A stretch of DNA of 6,603 bases from Candidatus Zixiibacteriota bacterium (GTDB taxonomy: Bacteria; Zixibacteria; MSB-5A5; UBA10806). How positions within the stretch are numbered: position 1 is the stretch's first letter; each line of letters opens with the position of its first letter. The position numbers and the translations under genes were made by a program. This document shows positions 1-5,856 of this stretch, piece by piece. The stretch covers positions 15,537-22,139 of the forward strand of contig DOTU01000088.1 in assembly GCA_003520965.1 (NCBI GenBank), read 5' to 3'. Below the pieces are notes generated by a model. It was not told the DNA's origin, did no database searches, and saw only the letters and a program-made list of their open reading frames with translations.

Positions 1-60
1 CGCATTCGCGATAAAAACGGTGTTACCATAATTGCTGCCGGCGAGGTATCGCTTCGATAA
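1..60 (+). CDS. 3' end of an unidentified gene (partial, 19 codons)
   Basis: Frame 1 is open from the left edge to a TAA at 58-60 and reads RIRDKNGVTIIAAGEVSLR. The other two forward frames are interrupted early (TAA at 12-14 and at 29-31). The stop sits one base before the ATG at 62, the tight spacing expected of an upstream gene in the same operon as the phosphatase. The tail alternates charged and hydrophobic residues like a terminal beta strand, but 19 residues are too few to name a family. It could also be chance open frame. Confidence 0.45.
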   Translation, partial: RIRDKNGVTIIAAGEVSLR

Positions 61-61
61 T

Positions 62-964
62 ATGGGCACTCGTCGACTTGTAATCGATATCGGTACCAAC
101 TCGGTCCTGGCCCTTTTATCGGATATTACTGGCAATCGCCTTTCTGTCATTTTAGATCAGAAACAAACCACCCGTCTCGGTGAGGGGCTATCAGCAACGG
201 GTAAGATCAGCCCGCCTGCCCTCCGTCGCACGGCCGAAGCAGTAATTGGATTTGCAGAAGATAACAATTTTGATGAACTATTAATGGTCGGCACCGAGGC
301 CCTCCGTTTGGCCAGCAATTCTAATGAATTCTTGGAAATGATTAAAAGTGTGCTTGGCCAAAAACCGGTAATTGTCTCCGGCCTCAAAGAGGCTGAGCTT
401 TCATTTCTTGGCGCCATATATAACCTCGATACAAAATTCGAGAATACCCTGTTAATAGATGTCGGCGGCGGCTCAACCGAACTGGTTTTGGCCAGGGGAG
501 AGGCTCTATTACGAGCTATCAGCATCCCTATTGGTGCCCTGAAACTCAAGGAGACCACTTCCGGAAATGGTCTCGAAACCTACATGATGAAGGCCAGGGA
601 GATTGGATTAGAGACGGTAACCGATTTCGAAGTTGATCCCAAAGCAGCCATCCTTGCTACCGGAGGCACAATTACATCTGTCGCGGCTATCAAAGCCGGT
701 TTGGATCGTTTCAACTCGGCTTTGATTCACGGTTCCTTCCTTTCCGAAGGGGATATGAGGGAGATCGCTTCGAAATTTGAACACACCGATAGCTTGGGCC
801 GCGCCCGGCTAATTCCTTTCGATCCTGAACGTGCCGAGCTTATTTTGCCTGGCCTGGGAATATTTTTGGCTATCATGGGTATTACAGATAAGCGGTCACT
901 TATTGTCTCCGCTGGCGGGCTTCGATTCGGGGTGGCGCTGTACCCCGATAAATTATTGCCTTGA
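62..964 (+). CDS. Ppx/GppA family phosphatase (exopolyphosphatase / pppGpp phosphohydrolase type), short form
   Basis: This 300-residue protein of the ASKHA (actin/Hsp70) fold shows the family motifs in order. They are phosphate-1 loop DIGTNS at 9-14, TEALRLASN at 78-86, VSGLKEAELSFLGA at 105-118, phosphate-2 loop IDVGGGSTELVL at 132-143, ATGGTITS at 199-206, RAELILPG at 257-264 and GLRFG at 286-290. In the SGxxEA motif, E110 corresponds to the family's catalytic glutamate. Relatives remove terminal phosphate from polyphosphate or pppGpp in the cytoplasm; which substrate applies cannot be read here. The length is that of the two-subdomain form, lacking the C-terminal helical domain of the ~500-residue E. 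coli enzymes. I start at ATG 62 rather than TTG 32, because the ten extra residues precede the phosphate-1 strand without family resemblance and overlap the upstream tail. GAGG at 43-46 is a distant SD, so coupling to the upstream stop is likely. The usual GLREG reads GLRFG. Confidence 0.9.
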   Translation: MGTRRLVIDIGTNSVLALLSDITGNRLSVILDQKQTTRLGEGLSATGKISPPALRRTAEAVIGFAEDNNFDELLMVGTEALRLASNSNEFLEMIKSVLGQKPVIVSGLKEAELSFLGAIYNLDTKFENTLLIDVGGGSTELVLARGEALLRAISIPIGALKLKETTSGNGLETYMMKAREIGLETVTDFEVDPKAAILATGGTITSVAAIKAGLDRFNSALIHGSFLSEGDMREIASKFEHTDSLGRARLIPFDPERAELILPGLGIFLAIMGITDKRSLIVSAGGLRFGVALYPDKLLP

Positions 965-988
965 CAAATCCCCGCTATTTTTTAGCTT
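961..988 (+). promoter_or_regulatory. Probable sigma70-type promoter for the lipoprotein/propeller/PorV operon
   Basis: A consensus -35 TTGACA (961-966) lies 16 nt from TAGCTT (983-988), which matches three of six TATAAT positions. The -35 overlaps the TGA stop of the phosphatase gene at 962-964. Transcription would start near 994-996. A very similar arrangement (TTGACC, 16 nt, TAGATT) precedes the dehydrogenase gene at 5784-5811, which supports both. I see no terminator between the phosphatase and this promoter, so read-through from upstream is also possible. Confidence 0.55.
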
Positions 989-995
989 TACATAT

Positions 996-1019
996 ATGAA
1001 GGAGGACGCCTATTATTAA
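996..1019 (+). other. Seven-codon mini-ORF containing a Shine-Dalgarno core in the operon leader
   Basis: ATG at 996 followed by TAA at 1017-1019 would encode MKEDAYY. The sequence AAGGAGG (999-1005), a perfect SD core, lies inside it. The ATG falls at or next to the predicted transcription start, so translation would be essentially leaderless. The SD has no good start codon 5-9 nt downstream. The TTG at 1020 is 14 nt away, and the preferred lipoprotein ATG is 62 nt away. It may be a leader peptide, a ribosome standby site or chance. No peptide product is claimed. Confidence 0.25.
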
Positions 1020-1067
1020 TTGCTAAAGATTAGAAGATACCGCAAAGAAAGGTTACTAGGCGGCCTC

Positions 1068-1496
1068 ATGAAAATTAGAATAATTCTCCCGGTTGCAATA
1101 ATTTCATTATTATTTGCTATATCATGCACCAAAAAAGTTGTTGAGGTGCGTTATGCGCCAGTTCTTTATGATTTGGTCGCCCCCGATTCAATCCAGCGGG
1201 GCTCAACCGATATTTATTTTCTCTCGGTAAAGGCTTTTGATCCCGATGGCTTGACCGATATAGATTCGGTCTATTTTACATCCACCAAGCCAGATAGCAC
1301 TTCGAACGGCTCTCATTATTACATGCGGGACGACGGCCAGCCGCCTGACTCGGTTGCCGGCGATGGTTGCTTTTCACAAGGAATCCAGGCCGGTAATGCC
1401 CAAAGTCAACTTGGAGACTATATTTTCAAATTCTACGCCAAAGATAAAGATGGGAATGAATCCAATCATCCCCAGGCCATAATAACCATGTACTAG
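1068..1496 (+). CDS. Small lipoprotein with one Ig-like 'DPDG/DDG' domain
   Basis: From ATG 1068 the protein has 142 residues. A signal peptide with a basic start (MKIR), a hydrophobic core and a lipobox-like AISC ends in C20, the likely lipidated cysteine. The following Thr-Lys-Lys lacks the Asp that retains E. coli lipoproteins in the inner membrane, so outer-membrane anchoring is plausible. The rest is one beta-rich domain. It has VKAFDPDGLTDIDSVYF at 54-70, then a DDGQ turn, a GDG motif and a final strand with YAKDKDGNESN. This resembles Ig-like/calcium-binding surface domains common in FCB-group secreted proteins; the function is unknown. A TTG at 1020 would add 16 residues (LKIRRYRKER...), giving an unusually long basic n-region. 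I prefer ATG 1068, although its SD (AGGCGG, 1058-1063) is imperfect. The gene ends 8 nt before the propeller gene, indicating one operon. Confidence 0.75.
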   Translation: MKIRIILPVAIISLLFAISCTKKVVEVRYAPVLYDLVAPDSIQRGSTDIYFLSVKAFDPDGLTDIDSVYFTSTKPDSTSNGSHYYMRDDGQPPDSVAGDGCFSQGIQAGNAQSQLGDYIFKFYAKDKDGNESNHPQAIITMY

Positions 1497-1504
1497 AGGT
1501 CTTA

Positions 1505-3679
1505 ATGAAGAAGACACTTATTCTGATCTCCGTTGTATTGACATTTTCAGCCGCCTGGGCAAAAATGTCGGTCGATGTCAATGACGGGCGAGGCGGTCTT
1601 ACCTCCAACAGCGTCATTGATATCAAACATAACTCCTCATCAATCTGGCTTGGCACTGGTGGTGGCGCCTCCGTAACCAGCGACGGCGGAAGCACCTGGA
1701 CCACCTATAGTGCCGGGACTATTCCCAGCGATGAGGTTTCGTCCCTGGCGGCTAATGATAGGGCCGTTTGGGTGGGTACATCGCATTCGTTTGAATACCA
1801 GGATCAAACCATACCTGTCGGTGACGGCTTTGGACTCTCCCGAGATAATGGCCAGACCTGGCAGGTGCTGACACCGGAACAGGCTCACTTCAGCGGCAAG
1901 ATTCCTTACGATCTGTCGGTTTATGATTCGATTGCTTACGCCGCCTGCTTCTATGGTGGCCTTATCCGCACCCTCGATTATGGCGCAACCTGGAAAAACA
2001 TGTATGCTACACAACTCGATTCAATCAACGCTGACTCGGTTGATTACGCCACCAACACTTTCGATAGCCTTAGCAACCGTTATTTCTCGGTTAAGGCCGA
2101 TACCACCGATTTCCCCGATACCTTTTCGGTTTGGAGCGGAACCGCTGACGGAATTTATCGCTACTTTTTTACCACCGATTTCGCTGATGATTTTTCGAAC
2201 GGCTTTGAAAAATGGAAATCGTTCGGTAGCCCGGCCCCGGTGAATCTTGATACTACCCAGATTCATGGCCGAACCGGCATACTCGATAATATGGGCGACT
2301 CAACCTGCAATAGCGGCTTGATCTCCAAAAAACTCTTCGGCGCCCCTGGCGGATTCTCGATGCAAACCGATCTCTATCTCGAGCTAATTGATACTCTGGG
2401 CTGTTGGGCGGAGGGCGGTATTGCTTTCCCTACGAATGCCAATCCAAACTGGAGCGATGATTGCAGCGATTCAGCCTATTCCGCTTATGGTCTTTATTTT
2501 TCACTGGCCTACGTTGGTGAGGCTTGCCCCGATCCCAGAGTTCCTGCTCCAGCCAGACATCACGCTTGGTTTATGGCCCGCTTCTTGGACGAAAATGACT
2601 CACTTGAGATTTTCGATCCTTTCTCCGATAGTACTGCCGACCATTATCTCAACAGTTGGAATACTCTGAAGGTTGATATTGATGCTACCGGACAGATTAG
2701 TTTTATCGTAATATCAGGCTCAAACACGGATACGGTCTGGGCTCCAACGGCGAGGCTCAATCCTTCTCTTATGGCCGGACGAAACATCGTTCTTGGATTC
2801 CGCTCCTCTGGTGACGCGGGCAAGGTTTATCATGATGCTGTTTATGCCAATCAAACTGGTCAACGAACCTACCCGGCATATCCCGATTCGATCGCCCATT
2901 ACTTCTTTGATAGCTCCGATACCACCATCGCCGATACCCTTAAGCTCCCCGGAAATTTCGTAGTTGCTCTCGGAGTAAACAAGCAGGGTTCGCAAAAAAC
3001 CGTTTGGGCGGCTTGTCGGCCGGTTTATTCTGGTGAAGCCCGGCGCATCGCCTATTCTACTGACGATGGCATTATCTGGCACACCGTACCAATTACCGGG
3101 CTTGATAATGATGCCGCCGTTGAAGGCTGGGACTTCGCCTTTGCCGGCGATACGGCCTTTGTGGCAACCGGTTTTGGACTATTTAAAGCAGGGGGCGATT
3201 ACTCTTCTTGGGTGCTGCAAACAGGCTTCCGAGACCTGCAAGATGAAACATTTTTCCAGGATCGTGCCCCGTTCTATGCAGTCGATAATGTCGATGGTAC
3301 GATCTGGGCTGGCGGCGCTGACGGTACTGTTAAATCTGTTTTAAATGGTTGGAAAGTCTATCGCGCTCAGGGTGATCCCAATGAGCATTATGCTTACCCA
3401 TCGCCATTTTCGCCTTACGCATCAACTCGTCAGGGGACGACAATTCATTTCAGACCCACGGAAGCAACCAACGCCACGGTTCGGATCTACGATTTCAATC
3501 TGGAATTAGTAAAGACCGTCGCCGATAATGTTCCGCGGGCCGCCAATATCGATTCTGATGATATCGTTTGGGATGGTACTAATGGTGACGGTACGGCTGT
3601 AGCCAATGGAGTTTATTTCTACCGCATCGAGCTTGATTACGGTGACGATCTTTGGGGAAAGGTTGTGGTAATAAAATGA
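1505..3679 (+). CDS. Secreted beta-propeller protein with jelly-roll-like insertion and C-terminal FlgD/type-IX-like sorting domain
   Basis: The protein has 724 residues. A signal peptide (MKKTLILISVVLTFSAAWA, 1-19) leads into propeller blades. Asp-box motifs (SxDxGxTW type) occur at 58-65 (TSDGGSTW), 112-119 (SRDNGQTW), 156-163 (TLDYGATW) and 518-525 (STDDGIIW), with blade strands such as IWLGTGGG (47-54), VWSGTADGIYR (209-219) and IWAGGADG (600-607). Residues about 228-450 look like an inserted jelly-roll (LamG/concanavalin-like) domain, starting DDFSNGFEKWKSF and ending near GFRSSGDAGKVYHDAVYAN. Residues 629-724 form a C-terminal domain with YPSPF, a VRIYDFNLELVKTV strand, WDGTNGDG (689-696), NGVYFYRIEL and a final KVVVIK. 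This is the pattern of FlgD-like Ig and type IX secretion C-terminal domains. The start ATG is preceded by AGAGG (1495-1499) at 5 nt. The end overlaps the next gene by 4 nt (ATGA). The ligand and role are unknown; it is probably surface-exposed or released. It is not photosystem Ycf48, whose propeller has no such insertion or sorting tail. Confidence 0.8.
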   Translation: MKKTLILISVVLTFSAAWAKMSVDVNDGRGGLTSNSVIDIKHNSSSIWLGTGGGASVTSDGGSTWTTYSAGTIPSDEVSSLAANDRAVWVGTSHSFEYQDQTIPVGDGFGLSRDNGQTWQVLTPEQAHFSGKIPYDLSVYDSIAYAACFYGGLIRTLDYGATWKNMYATQLDSINADSVDYATNTFDSLSNRYFSVKADTTDFPDTFSVWSGTADGIYRYFFTTDFADDFSNGFEKWKSFGSPAPVNLDTTQIHGRTGILDNMGDSTCNSGLISKKLFGAPGGFSMQTDLYLELIDTLGCWAEGGIAFPTNANPNWSDDCSDSAYSAYGLYFSLAYVGEACPDPRVPAPARHHAWFMARFLDENDSLEIFDPFSDSTADHYLNSWNTLKVDIDATGQISFIVISGSNTDTVWAPTARLNPSLMAGRNIVLGFRSSGDAGKVYHDAVYANQTGQRTYPAYPDSIAHYFFDSSDTTIADTLKLPGNFVVALGVNKQGSQKTVWAACRPVYSGEARRIAYSTDDGIIWHTVPITGLDNDAAVEGWDFAFAGDTAFVATGFGLFKAGGDYSSWVLQTGFRDLQDETFFQDRAPFYAVDNVDGTIWAGGADGTVKSVLNGWKVYRAQGDPNEHYAYPSPFSPYASTRQGTTIHFRPTEATNATVRIYDFNLELVKTVADNVPRAANIDSDDIVWDGTNGDGTAVANGVYFYRIELDYGDDLWGKVVVIK

Positions 3680-4665
3680 GGAAGACTATTTTCTTTGCTC
3701 TGGTAATATCCTTGATAGCCGTCAACGCATATTCTGATGAGGATGCCGGCTTGGGCGGGCAATTCCTGCGTAACGGAATCGGTGCCCGTCCATTGGGCAT
3801 GGGTGGCGCTTATACGGCCATCGCCGAAGGACCCGAGGCGACATACTATAACCCCGCCGGATTGGGTTTCAATCTTAGGCTGGGCATCAGCCTGAGTTAT
3901 AAATCGATGTCTCTCGATCGTCATTTAAGCCATGCCGCTATCTCCTTTCCCATCCGAAACGAAGCAGCGATGGCAGCCAGTTGGGTGAATGCCGGGGTTG
4001 GTAATGTCACTGGTCACGGTGCTTCCCAGCAACTGGCAGGAAAGATTGATAATAATCAAAACGCTTTTGCGGTTTCATTTGCTAAGGCCATCAACAATAC
4101 ATTCGCCTTTGGCGGAACCTTGCGCTACCTGCAGGAGAAATTTGACAATCTTGACGCTTTTGCCATAGGTGTCGATCTTGGCGCCAAAGCCCGTATTAAG
4201 AAAGTTATCCTGGTTGGCCTGACCGCCCAAAACCTTGGCTCAACAATGCGCTGGGATAGCGGCAACTATTGGGGTGACGGCGGTTCCTCCTATAATGATG
4301 AATTCCCTGTTGTTGTTAGATTTGGCTTAGCCGGAAATTTGCTTAACGATAAATTTGTGCCTGCCATTGATTTTGAGAAAAGCGGCAAAATGGCTGTCCG
4401 TTTTCGGGCCGGAGCGGAGTATTGGTTAACCAAAAGGCTTACTAAGCAGGTTGAGGACGAATACGAAGAAGGCAAGTTTAACGCTGTTGAGTATTCTAGC
4501 CGTTGGGCTGGATTACGCATGGGCATTGATAGAGGAAATCTGACATTTGGGGCAAGCTATGCTTATGTCTTAAAAAATACCTCTATGGCAATTGAGTATG
4601 CATTTCTTGTGGGCCAACAGGGAACTTCGGCCAGCCATATTTTCACCCTTAAAGTGGGGCTATAG
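3676..4665 (+). CDS. PorV/PorQ-family (UPF0164-like) outer-membrane beta-barrel protein, first copy
   Basis: This 329-residue protein has a signal peptide (MRKTIFFALVISLIAVNAYS, 1-20). The family's N-terminal signature follows: FLRNGIGARPLGMGGAYTAI (30-49), then YYNPAGL (57-63). The remainder alternates short aromatic/hydrophobic strands with turns, as in a FadL-like barrel, and ends with the SHIFTLKVGL strand (320-329) close to the family's usual 'thRisl' finish. In Bacteroidota, PorV helps move type IX cargo through the outer membrane and PorQ works in anchoring. Many phyla carry uncharacterised relatives, so the exact role is open. Residues 253-273 (KRLTKQVEDEYEEGKFNAVEY) form a charged stretch, likely a surface loop. 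I chose ATG 3676, which sits directly before the signal peptide and overlaps the previous stop by 4 nt, over an in-frame TTG at 3652. Translation is probably coupled, since no strong SD is seen. Confidence 0.85.
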   Translation: MRKTIFFALVISLIAVNAYSDEDAGLGGQFLRNGIGARPLGMGGAYTAIAEGPEATYYNPAGLGFNLRLGISLSYKSMSLDRHLSHAAISFPIRNEAAMAASWVNAGVGNVTGHGASQQLAGKIDNNQNAFAVSFAKAINNTFAFGGTLRYLQEKFDNLDAFAIGVDLGAKARIKKVILVGLTAQNLGSTMRWDSGNYWGDGGSSYNDEFPVVVRFGLAGNLLNDKFVPAIDFEKSGKMAVRFRAGAEYWLTKRLTKQVEDEYEEGKFNAVEYSSRWAGLRMGIDRGNLTFGASYAYVLKNTSMAIEYAFLVGQQGTSASHIFTLKVGL

Positions 4666-4668
4666 CAG

Positions 4669-5580
4669 ATGAGAAATTCTGTTTGTCTTTCGATAATCCT
4701 TTTATTCGCAATTTACACTCCGGCCCTGGCGCAATCAGGGGAAAGCTCGTTTGAGTTTCTTCTGATCGGGCCGGGTTCTCGGGCTGCCGCTATGGGGGAG
4801 GCCTCCACCGCAATCAGCGGTGATGTTGGAGCGCCATACTTCAATCCCGCTTCTGCTGGTTTCCTCGACGATACCGAATTCTCATTTATGCATATATCCT
4901 ATTTAACCGATGTTACCCTGGATCACTTTTCCCTGGTGACTCACTCCAATAAATTCCGCTATGGTATGGGTCTCTATTATGGCAAGGTGGCTAATATTCA
5001 AAGGCGCGATTTGGTTCCAACTGAGGAGCCGCTTGGCACTTTTGACGAGCATAATTTCACTGCCTCATTCTTTTGGGCGATCCAGGCTACCGATCGCTTC
5101 GCGTTTGGTAACGCTATCAAATGGGCTTATGAGAAACTCGATATCAGCAGCGCCTCTGCCGTTGGACTTGATCTGGGCGCCTTCTATAAAATCAAACCGC
5201 AGATCTACCTCGGAGCATCCGTTCGAAATATTGGCACAAAACCGAAATTCGAAACAAGTTCCTTCGACCTGCCCAGGGAGCTTCGCCTTGGGATTTCATA
5301 TAAAACATTTCCTGGCACGACAACTGGCGGCTTGATTCTTGCCGCCGATTATGTAGCCGCCAATTGGGGCAATAAATCAAGCAAACTGAATATTGGCAGT
5401 GAATATACCTATCAAAATCTCTTTGCAATTCGAATGGGATACGATTTCGGATACGATTCCAGAAACTTCTCGATCGGCGGCGGCCTCGCCTATAAAAGCT
5501 ACTTTTTCGATTACGCCTTTGTCCCATCCAAACACAATCTGAGCGATACCCACCGATTTACCTTTCGCATTAAAACCTAA
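4669..5580 (+). CDS. PorV/PorQ-family outer-membrane beta-barrel protein, second copy
   Basis: This 303-residue protein has a signal peptide (MRNSVCLSIILLFAIYTPALA, 1-21). The same N-terminal signature as the preceding gene follows: FLLIGPGSRAAAMGEASTAI (30-49) and YFNPASAGF (57-65). The last strand, DTHRFTFRIKT (293-303), is the canonical family ending. Other barrel-like segments are FAFGNAIKWAYEKL (144-157), VGLDLGAFYKI (165-175) and IYLGASVRNIG (179-189). The two copies align over the signature and the central VGLDLGA/IGVDLGA and QNLG/RNIG segments but differ widely elsewhere, so this is an old duplication or two distinct family members. The gene begins 3 nt after the previous stop. TGGGG at 4655-4659 gives an SD-like site 9 nt before ATG. 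A role beside the propeller protein (secretion or surface anchoring) is inferred from operon position only. Confidence 0.85.
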   Translation: MRNSVCLSIILLFAIYTPALAQSGESSFEFLLIGPGSRAAAMGEASTAISGDVGAPYFNPASAGFLDDTEFSFMHISYLTDVTLDHFSLVTHSNKFRYGMGLYYGKVANIQRRDLVPTEEPLGTFDEHNFTASFFWAIQATDRFAFGNAIKWAYEKLDISSASAVGLDLGAFYKIKPQIYLGASVRNIGTKPKFETSSFDLPRELRLGISYKTFPGTTTGGLILAADYVAANWGNKSSKLNIGSEYTYQNLFAIRMGYDFGYDSRNFSIGGGLAYKSYFFDYAFVPSKHNLSDTHRFTFRIKT

Positions 5581-5591
5581 TAGCCATGTAG

Positions 5592-5636
5592 GTCAAAACC
5601 CTGCTCGCTGGCCGCCAGGCCCTTGATGGTTTTGAC
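5592..5636 (+). repeat. Inverted repeat after the PorV operon, possible weak terminator or intergenic repeat
   Basis: GTCAAAACC (5592-5600) and GGTTTTGAC (5628-5636) are perfect 9-bp complementary arms around a 27-nt G+C-rich loop. The loop contains a smaller CTGG-CCG-CCAG hairpin (5608-5618). The stem begins 11 nt after the operon's last stop, a natural place for a terminator or a 3'-stabilising structure. The sequence after the stem (TATTTAG) is not a real U-tract, so classical intrinsic termination is doubtful. Confidence 0.55.
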
Positions 5637-5692
5637 TATTTAGATATACGAAACAAGATCGCTGCTTTCATTAAACAAAGTGCAATTTTCTT

Positions 5693-5736
5693 TTTTGTAG
5701 GGGCACAATTCATCGTGCCCATATTTATCTACAAAA
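5693..5736. repeat. Compound palindrome (REP/MITE-like)
   Basis: The outer arms TTTTGTAG (5693-5700) and CTACAAAA (5729-5736) are perfectly complementary. Directly inside lie GGGCAC (5701-5706) and GTGCCC (5715-5720) around the loop AATTCATC. The fold gives a 14-bp stem with an 8-nt one-sided bulge (ATATTTAT, 5721-5728). GTAGGGGC...GCCC palindromes of this style are, to my recollection, scattered between genes in many environmental bacterial genomes as short non-autonomous repeats. Only one copy is in this window, so that identity is inference. It lacks a U-tract and is a poor terminator. Confidence 0.6.
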
Positions 5737-5783
5737 TATCTATCTTTTAATTAAACCCGTTGCCATCATCTTCACTTTTTCAG

Positions 5784-5811
5784 TTGACCCCGCATCCAAT
5801 ATTCGTAGATT
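5784..5811 (+). promoter_or_regulatory. Probable promoter of the dehydrogenase gene
   Basis: TTGACC (5784-5789) is separated by 16 nt from TAGATT (5806-5811), which matches four of six TATAAT positions. Predicted transcription start is near 5817-5820, leaving a 5' leader of about 40 nt. Spacing and -10 form (TAGNTT) match the promoter at 961-988. No operator or riboswitch-like fold is evident in the short leader. Confidence 0.55.
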
Positions 5812-5844
5812 ACGGCAGAAATTTGTTCATTTAATGCGATAGGG

Positions 5845-5850
5845 AAGGAG
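5845..5850 (+). promoter_or_regulatory. Strong Shine-Dalgarno site fixing the dehydrogenase start
   Basis: AAGGAG, within a purine run GGGAAGGAG (5842-5850), lies 6 nt before the ATG at 5857. It rules out other starts and contrasts with the weak or distant SD sites of the other genes here, suggesting high translation of the dehydrogenase. Confidence 0.8.
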
Positions 5851-5856
5851 TTCATT

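Larger units (their letters stand above)
5581..5856. other. Intergenic region (276 bases) with two inverted repeats and a promoter
   Basis: No convincing ORF is present on either strand. The minus-strand frame overlapping the right part lies mainly inside the dehydrogenase gene. The region contains the inverted repeat at 5592-5636, the compound palindrome at 5693-5736 and the promoter at 5784-5811, each listed separately. The sequence between them (5637-5692, 5737-5783) is A+T-rich and I see nothing further in it. Confidence 0.7.

Noticed and set aside
32..61. TTG at 32 as the start of the phosphatase
   Set aside because: It adds ten residues outside the family fold and overlaps the upstream tail; ATG 62 sits directly before the first beta strand and one base after the upstream stop.
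965..995. Intrinsic terminator after the phosphatase (run of T at 978-983)
   Set aside because: There is no stable stem before the T run; the sequence is better explained as a promoter spacer.
1020..1067. TTG at 1020 as the start of the lipoprotein
   Set aside because: It would give an unusually long basic n-region and a 14-nt SD spacer; ATG 1068 gives a normal lipoprotein signal peptide. Kept as an alternative only.
2101..2182. 13-bp direct repeat TACCACCGATTTC at 2101-2113 and 2170-2182
   Set aside because: Both copies are in the same reading frame encoding TTDF and probably reflect repeated coding motifs and codon preference rather than a DNA element.
1426..2266. Several minus-strand and alternate-frame open frames over the propeller gene
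   Set aside because: They are shadows of the 724-residue gene: low-complexity composition, no recognisable domains, no SD sites, and fully inside a gene with clear motifs.
1505..3679. Ycf48-like photosystem assembly factor
   Set aside because: Shared Asp-box propeller only; the inserted domain, sorting-type C-terminus and PorV neighbours indicate a secreted protein of a different kind.
5192..5527. Arginine-rich 111-residue minus-strand open frame
   Set aside because: It is a shadow of the second PorV-family gene; the composition reflects the complement of the sense codons and no start signal is seen.
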